A stretch of 8,404 nucleotides of DNA, taken from Parcubacteria group bacterium. GTDB lineage: Bacteria; Patescibacteriota; Minisyncoccia; Minisyncoccales; UBA10102. The notes under the pieces are model-generated. The model had not been told where the DNA came from. It did not search any database and saw only the letters and a list, made by a program, of their open reading frames with translations. The position numbers and the translations under genes were made by a program. Below, piece after piece: positions 6,136 to 8,404 of the stretch. How positions within the stretch are numbered: position 1 is the first letter of the stretch; each line of letters begins with the position of its first letter. The stretch is from NCBI GenBank assembly GCA_016188735.1, contig JACPHF010000014.1, forward strand, positions 1-8,404. The letters run 5' to 3'.

Positions 6136-7417
6136 TCTGACCGGAGAGGTTCTGGTGGACCCTACGTTTCTCGCGGGGCTTGAAGAGAAACTGAAGAACG
6201 CAGACTCTGTTCTGGACATCCTCTCGGAAGCATTTGAGAAAGGAACAAGCGAGGTGGTGCGCGTACTCCTGGGAGCCGCCCTTATCATGCGGGCCTCCGA
6301 CATTCACATTGAACCTACGGAAGAACATACCCAGATTCGTTTTCGCATGGACGGCCTGCTTCATGACATAGTCCTCATCTCCCCGGCCCAATACCAGGGA
6401 CTTCTTTCTCGCATCAAACTGCTTTCCGCCCTGAAACTCAACATCACAAACCGCGCGCAGGACGGGAGATTCACTATTGCGGGGGAACAGCTTATGGAAA
6501 TCAGGGTGTCCAGCCTTCCTTCGGAGTACGGAGAGTCTCTGGTGCTGCGCGTACTCAATCCAAAAAACATTCTCTCTTTGCAACAACTTGGACTGCGGGC
6601 TGACCTCCTTGCGATATTCCGCAAAGAGATTACAAAACCCAACGGCATGATTGTCGTCACGGGCCCCACGGGATCCGGCAAAACCACGACGCTGTATGCG
6701 TTTCTGCGGGAGATCAACCACCCCGAAATCAAGATCATCACGATCGAGGATCCCATCGAATATCATCTGGAAGGAATTTCCCAAACCCAGGTGCATCCTG
6801 AAAAAGGATACACGTTTGCGTCGGGACTCCGGGCAATCGTGCGCCAGGACCCGGACGCAATCTTGGTGGGAGAAATCCGGGACGCAGAAACCGCGGATAT
6901 CGCCCTGCAGGCGGCTCTCACCGGACACCTGGTCCTCTCCACGCTTCATACGAATGACGCCGCGGGAACGATAACACGACTGATAAGCCTGGGAGCAAAA
7001 CCCGTAAACATAGCTCCCGCCCTGAACCTCGTCGTGGCTCAGCGCCTCGTGCGAAAAGTGTGCGAAGCGTGCGCTTCTCACACGCAAATCTCAAAAGAAG
7101 AACTTGCTTTGGTAAAGCGAGAACTTGATCACCTCGGAGCTGGAATAAAGCCGGAAGTCGGGAGTACAATGAAACTGGCTAGGGCAAAGGGCTGTAAGAA
7201 ATGCGCCAATAGCGGATACAAAGGGAGGGTTGGGCTGTTTGAAGCGATCGTCATGGACGACGAATTGAAAGAGCTCGTGCTGGAATCACCCTCTATTACC
7301 CAGCTGAAAAAGAAAGCGGTTGAAAGGGGAATGATTACCTTGCGGCAAGACGGGCTCTTGCTCGTGCTCCGGGGCGTCACGACCATGGAAGAAATAGAGC
7401 GCGTGACGGCCGAGTGA
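6083..7417 (+). CDS. pilB: Type IV pilus assembly / type II secretion ATPase (PilB/GspE family), N-terminally truncated
   Basis: Hexameric cytoplasmic ATPase that powers pilus extension or pseudopilus assembly. Counting from the TTG at 6083 (444 residues), it has the N2-domain motif ASDIHIEP (71-78), Walker A GPTGSGKTT (194-202), the Asp box ITIEDPIE (219-226), the Walker B region ILVGEIRDAETAD (260-272), TGHLVLSTLHTNDA, and a zinc-binding pair of CxxC motifs (Cys327/330 and Cys371/374). The CxxC pairs mark PilB/GspE and argue against the retraction ATPase PilT. The family usually has about 550-570 residues with an N-terminal domain of 120-150 residues before the ASDIH region; only about 50-70 are present here. 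The first 17-18 codons come from antisense tsaE sequence in repeat copy 2, so the true start is unclear: GTG at 6155 (420 residues) lies wholly outside the repeat. No Shine-Dalgarno sequence is seen. The catalytic core is intact, but docking to the membrane platform may be lost. No other pilus genes are in the window. Confidence 0.88.
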   Translation: MGLSQYPSIRLRANLPASLTGEVLVDPTFLAGLEEKLKNADSVLDILSEAFEKGTSEVVRVLLGAALIMRASDIHIEPTEEHTQIRFRMDGLLHDIVLISPAQYQGLLSRIKLLSALKLNITNRAQDGRFTIAGEQLMEIRVSSLPSEYGESLVLRVLNPKNILSLQQLGLRADLLAIFRKEITKPNGMIVVTGPTGSGKTTTLYAFLREINHPEIKIITIEDPIEYHLEGISQTQVHPEKGYTFASGLRAIVRQDPDAILVGEIRDAETADIALQAALTGHLVLSTLHTNDAAGTITRLISLGAKPVNIAPALNLVVAQRLVRKVCEACASHTQISKEELALVKRELDHLGAGIKPEVGSTMKLARAKGCKKCANSGYKGRVGLFEAIVMDDELKELVLESPSITQLKKKAVERGMITLRQDGLLLVLRGVTTMEEIERVTAE

Positions 7418-7419
7418 GG

Positions 7420-7552
7420 AAAATTTGCTGAGCTGGGGACCTATTTGGTTGTCGGAACACAAATTTAGGATTATTCCGGGGAATGGCTCAGCATGACCCG
7501 TGCCACCCGCCAAAATAAGAGATAATCCCAGGTCCCCAGCTCAACAAACTTT
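7420..7552 (+). other. Large imperfect inverted repeat with internal hairpins (structured RNA, attenuator or MITE-like element)
   Basis: The arms TTTGCTGAGCTGGGGACCT (7424-7442) and AGGTCCCCAGCTCAACAAA (7530-7548) pair over 19 positions with one mismatch, and three further A:T pairs continue outside (7420-7422 with 7550-7552). Inside are a second stem (GGATTAT 7468-7474 with ATAATCC 7522-7528), a hairpin ATTTG..CAAAT (7443-7447 with 7460-7464) whose inner part TGT/ACA closes a CGGA loop, and a hairpin GCATG/CGTGC (7491-7495 with 7499-7503). TGCTGAGC (7426-7433) can instead pair perfectly with GCTCAGCA (7486-7493), which competes with the outer stem. It lies between pilB and ruvB and contains no coding frame I recognise. 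I do not recognise it as tRNA, SRP RNA, tmRNA or a known riboswitch. There is no clear target-site duplication and no strong T-tract. Confidence 0.6.
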
Positions 7553-7584
7553 AATTTCAAACCAAACACCTTCTGAGTAGTTAT

Positions 7585-7590
7585 TATACT
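7585..7590 (+). promoter_or_regulatory. Possible -10 element for ruvB
   Basis: TATACT lies 10 bases upstream of the ruvB ATG in a very AT-rich stretch. A start of transcription at the usual distance would fall close to the ATG and give an almost leaderless mRNA, which would fit the absence of a Shine-Dalgarno sequence. No convincing -35 element is seen at 16-18 bases. Confidence 0.3.
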
Positions 7591-7600
7591 ATATTAGAAA

Positions 7601-8404
7601 ATGGTTGTCAAGGGTCCTAATAATATCCCTCCATTGCCCCCTGCCGAGCCCCCACAGCTCAGGCCTGCGACGTTTGCAGAATACATAGGGCAGGAAAACC
7701 TAAAAAACCAGCTCCGAGTCATTATGGAGGCCGCAAAAAAGCGAGGAGAACCCTTGGAACACCTGCTGTTTTACGGCAACTCGGGACTCGGAAAAACAAC
7801 GCTTGCCCATGTGATCGGCAACGACATGGGAGCAACCCTGCACATAGCGGCCGGCCCCTCGCTTGAACGCTCGGGAGACATTGCATCGCTCCTCACCTCT
7901 CTTGAAGAAGGAGATGTCCTTTTTCTGGACGAGTGCCACCGCGTGCCAAAACCCGTGCTGGAAATGCTCTACTCTGCCATGGAGGATTTTAGGCTCCATC
8001 TGGTGATCGGTAAAGGACCCATGGCGCGCACCATGGAGCTGGACATCCCCCGCTTCACACTTATTGGAGCTACCACCCGCATGGCCCAGCTTCCGAGTCC
8101 GTTCCGCAACCGCTTCGGAGCAATATTCCACATCTCCTTCTACACGCCAGAGGACATGGAACACATCGTGAAACGATCTGCCTCCATATTGGGAATGGGA
8201 CTTGATGCGGAAGCCGTACGCGTACTTGCCGCTTCATCGCGCCTCACGCCGCGCGTTGCAAACCGCCTCTTGCGCAGAGTGCGGGATTTTGCGAGTATTG
8301 AAGGGACCGGTGCTATTACGGGAGACCTCGTAAAAAAGGCTCTTGAGTTTCTGGAAATTGACGAATGGGGACTGGAGCAGACCGATAGGCGCATTCTGGA
8401 AATA
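7601..8404 (+). CDS. ruvB: Holliday junction branch migration DNA helicase RuvB, N-terminal 268 residues (runs off window)
   Basis: RuvB is the AAA+ hexameric motor that drives branch migration on RuvA-bound Holliday junctions. From the ATG at 7601, the first in-frame start after a TAG at 7595, the frame is open to the window edge. Family features are LRPATFAEYIGQENLK (19-34), Walker A GNSGLGKT (58-65), GPSLERSGDIASLLTSLEEGDVLFLDECHR with Walker B (84-113), the MEDF..IGKGP beta-hairpin region (126-139), sensor 1 GATTR (155-159), the arginine-finger segment SPFRNRFG (165-172), FYTPEDME, and the TPRVANRLLRRVRDFA segment leading into the winged-helix domain. Differences from the common consensus are GNSGLGKT for GPPGLGKT, FLDECHR for FIDEIHR, and PFRNRFG for PLRDRFG; all key residues remain. 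The C-terminal DNA-binding domain is cut off. The gene is separated from ruvA, which lies at the opposite end of the window and points away. Confidence 0.96.
   Translation, partial: MVVKGPNNIPPLPPAEPPQLRPATFAEYIGQENLKNQLRVIMEAAKKRGEPLEHLLFYGNSGLGKTTLAHVIGNDMGATLHIAAGPSLERSGDIASLLTSLEEGDVLFLDECHRVPKPVLEMLYSAMEDFRLHLVIGKGPMARTMELDIPRFTLIGATTRMAQLPSPFRNRFGAIFHISFYTPEDMEHIVKRSASILGMGLDAEAVRVLAASSRLTPRVANRLLRRVRDFASIEGTGAITGDLVKKALEFLEIDEWGLEQTDRRILEI

Noticed and set aside
6113..7087. Open minus-strand frame of 324 codons inside pilB
   Set aside because: It is antisense to intact ATPase motifs and its composition is atypical of a real protein; it is a shadow of pilB codons.
7418..7600. tRNA, SRP RNA or CRISPR-like array in the pilB-ruvB gap
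   Set aside because: There is no cloverleaf or T-loop consensus, no SRP core motif and no regularly spaced repeats; only the inverted repeat and its internal hairpins are supported.

Overview
This is a compact stretch of bacterial chromosome carrying core DNA repair, replication and translation genes. There are no phage, plasmid, CRISPR or transposase genes. The base composition looks balanced. Several features suggest a reduced-genome, CPR/Patescibacteria-like bacterium: very tight packing, overlapping genes, no clear Shine-Dalgarno sequence before any of the starts, a DNA polymerase I with no 3'-5' exonuclease domain, and a type IV pilus-type ATPase. This placement is an inference from gene style, not from a marker phylogeny. 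TGA is used as a stop (holA, tsaE, pilB), so the UGA-glycine code is not in use.

Layout, left to right. The 5' end of ruvA runs leftward off the window edge (176 to 1). uvrB starts only 14 bp away in the opposite direction and runs to 2203. rpsT (ribosomal protein S20) begins inside the 3' end of uvrB, overlapping it by 86 bases in another frame. A 36-nt palindromic element separates rpsT from a leftward operon of tsaE, polA and holA (5933 to 2404), whose genes are joined by a 4-base overlap and a 3-base gap. A short divergent region follows, then a pilB/gspE-type ATPase gene (to 7417), a 183-bp intergenic stretch with a large imperfect inverted repeat, and the first 268 codons of ruvB running off the right edge.

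Working together: UvrB (nucleotide excision repair), PolA (gap filling) and RuvA/RuvB (branch migration) form a repair and recombination cluster. HolA (clamp-loader delta) and PolA serve replication. TsaE (tRNA t6A modification) and S20 serve translation.

The most unusual feature is at 5525-6135. A 131-bp segment of the 3' part of tsaE is present twice, exactly 480 bp apart, with two differences, one of which is a nonsense change in the second copy. The second copy abuts pilB exactly where its N-terminal domain should be, so pilB looks truncated by a recent rearrangement (or the assembly is chimeric here). Two other points merit a look: a 36-nt repeat found twice with compensatory base changes in its stem, and the structured intergenic element before ruvB, which can form two mutually exclusive pairings. 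I do not see evidence of a new multi-gene system.
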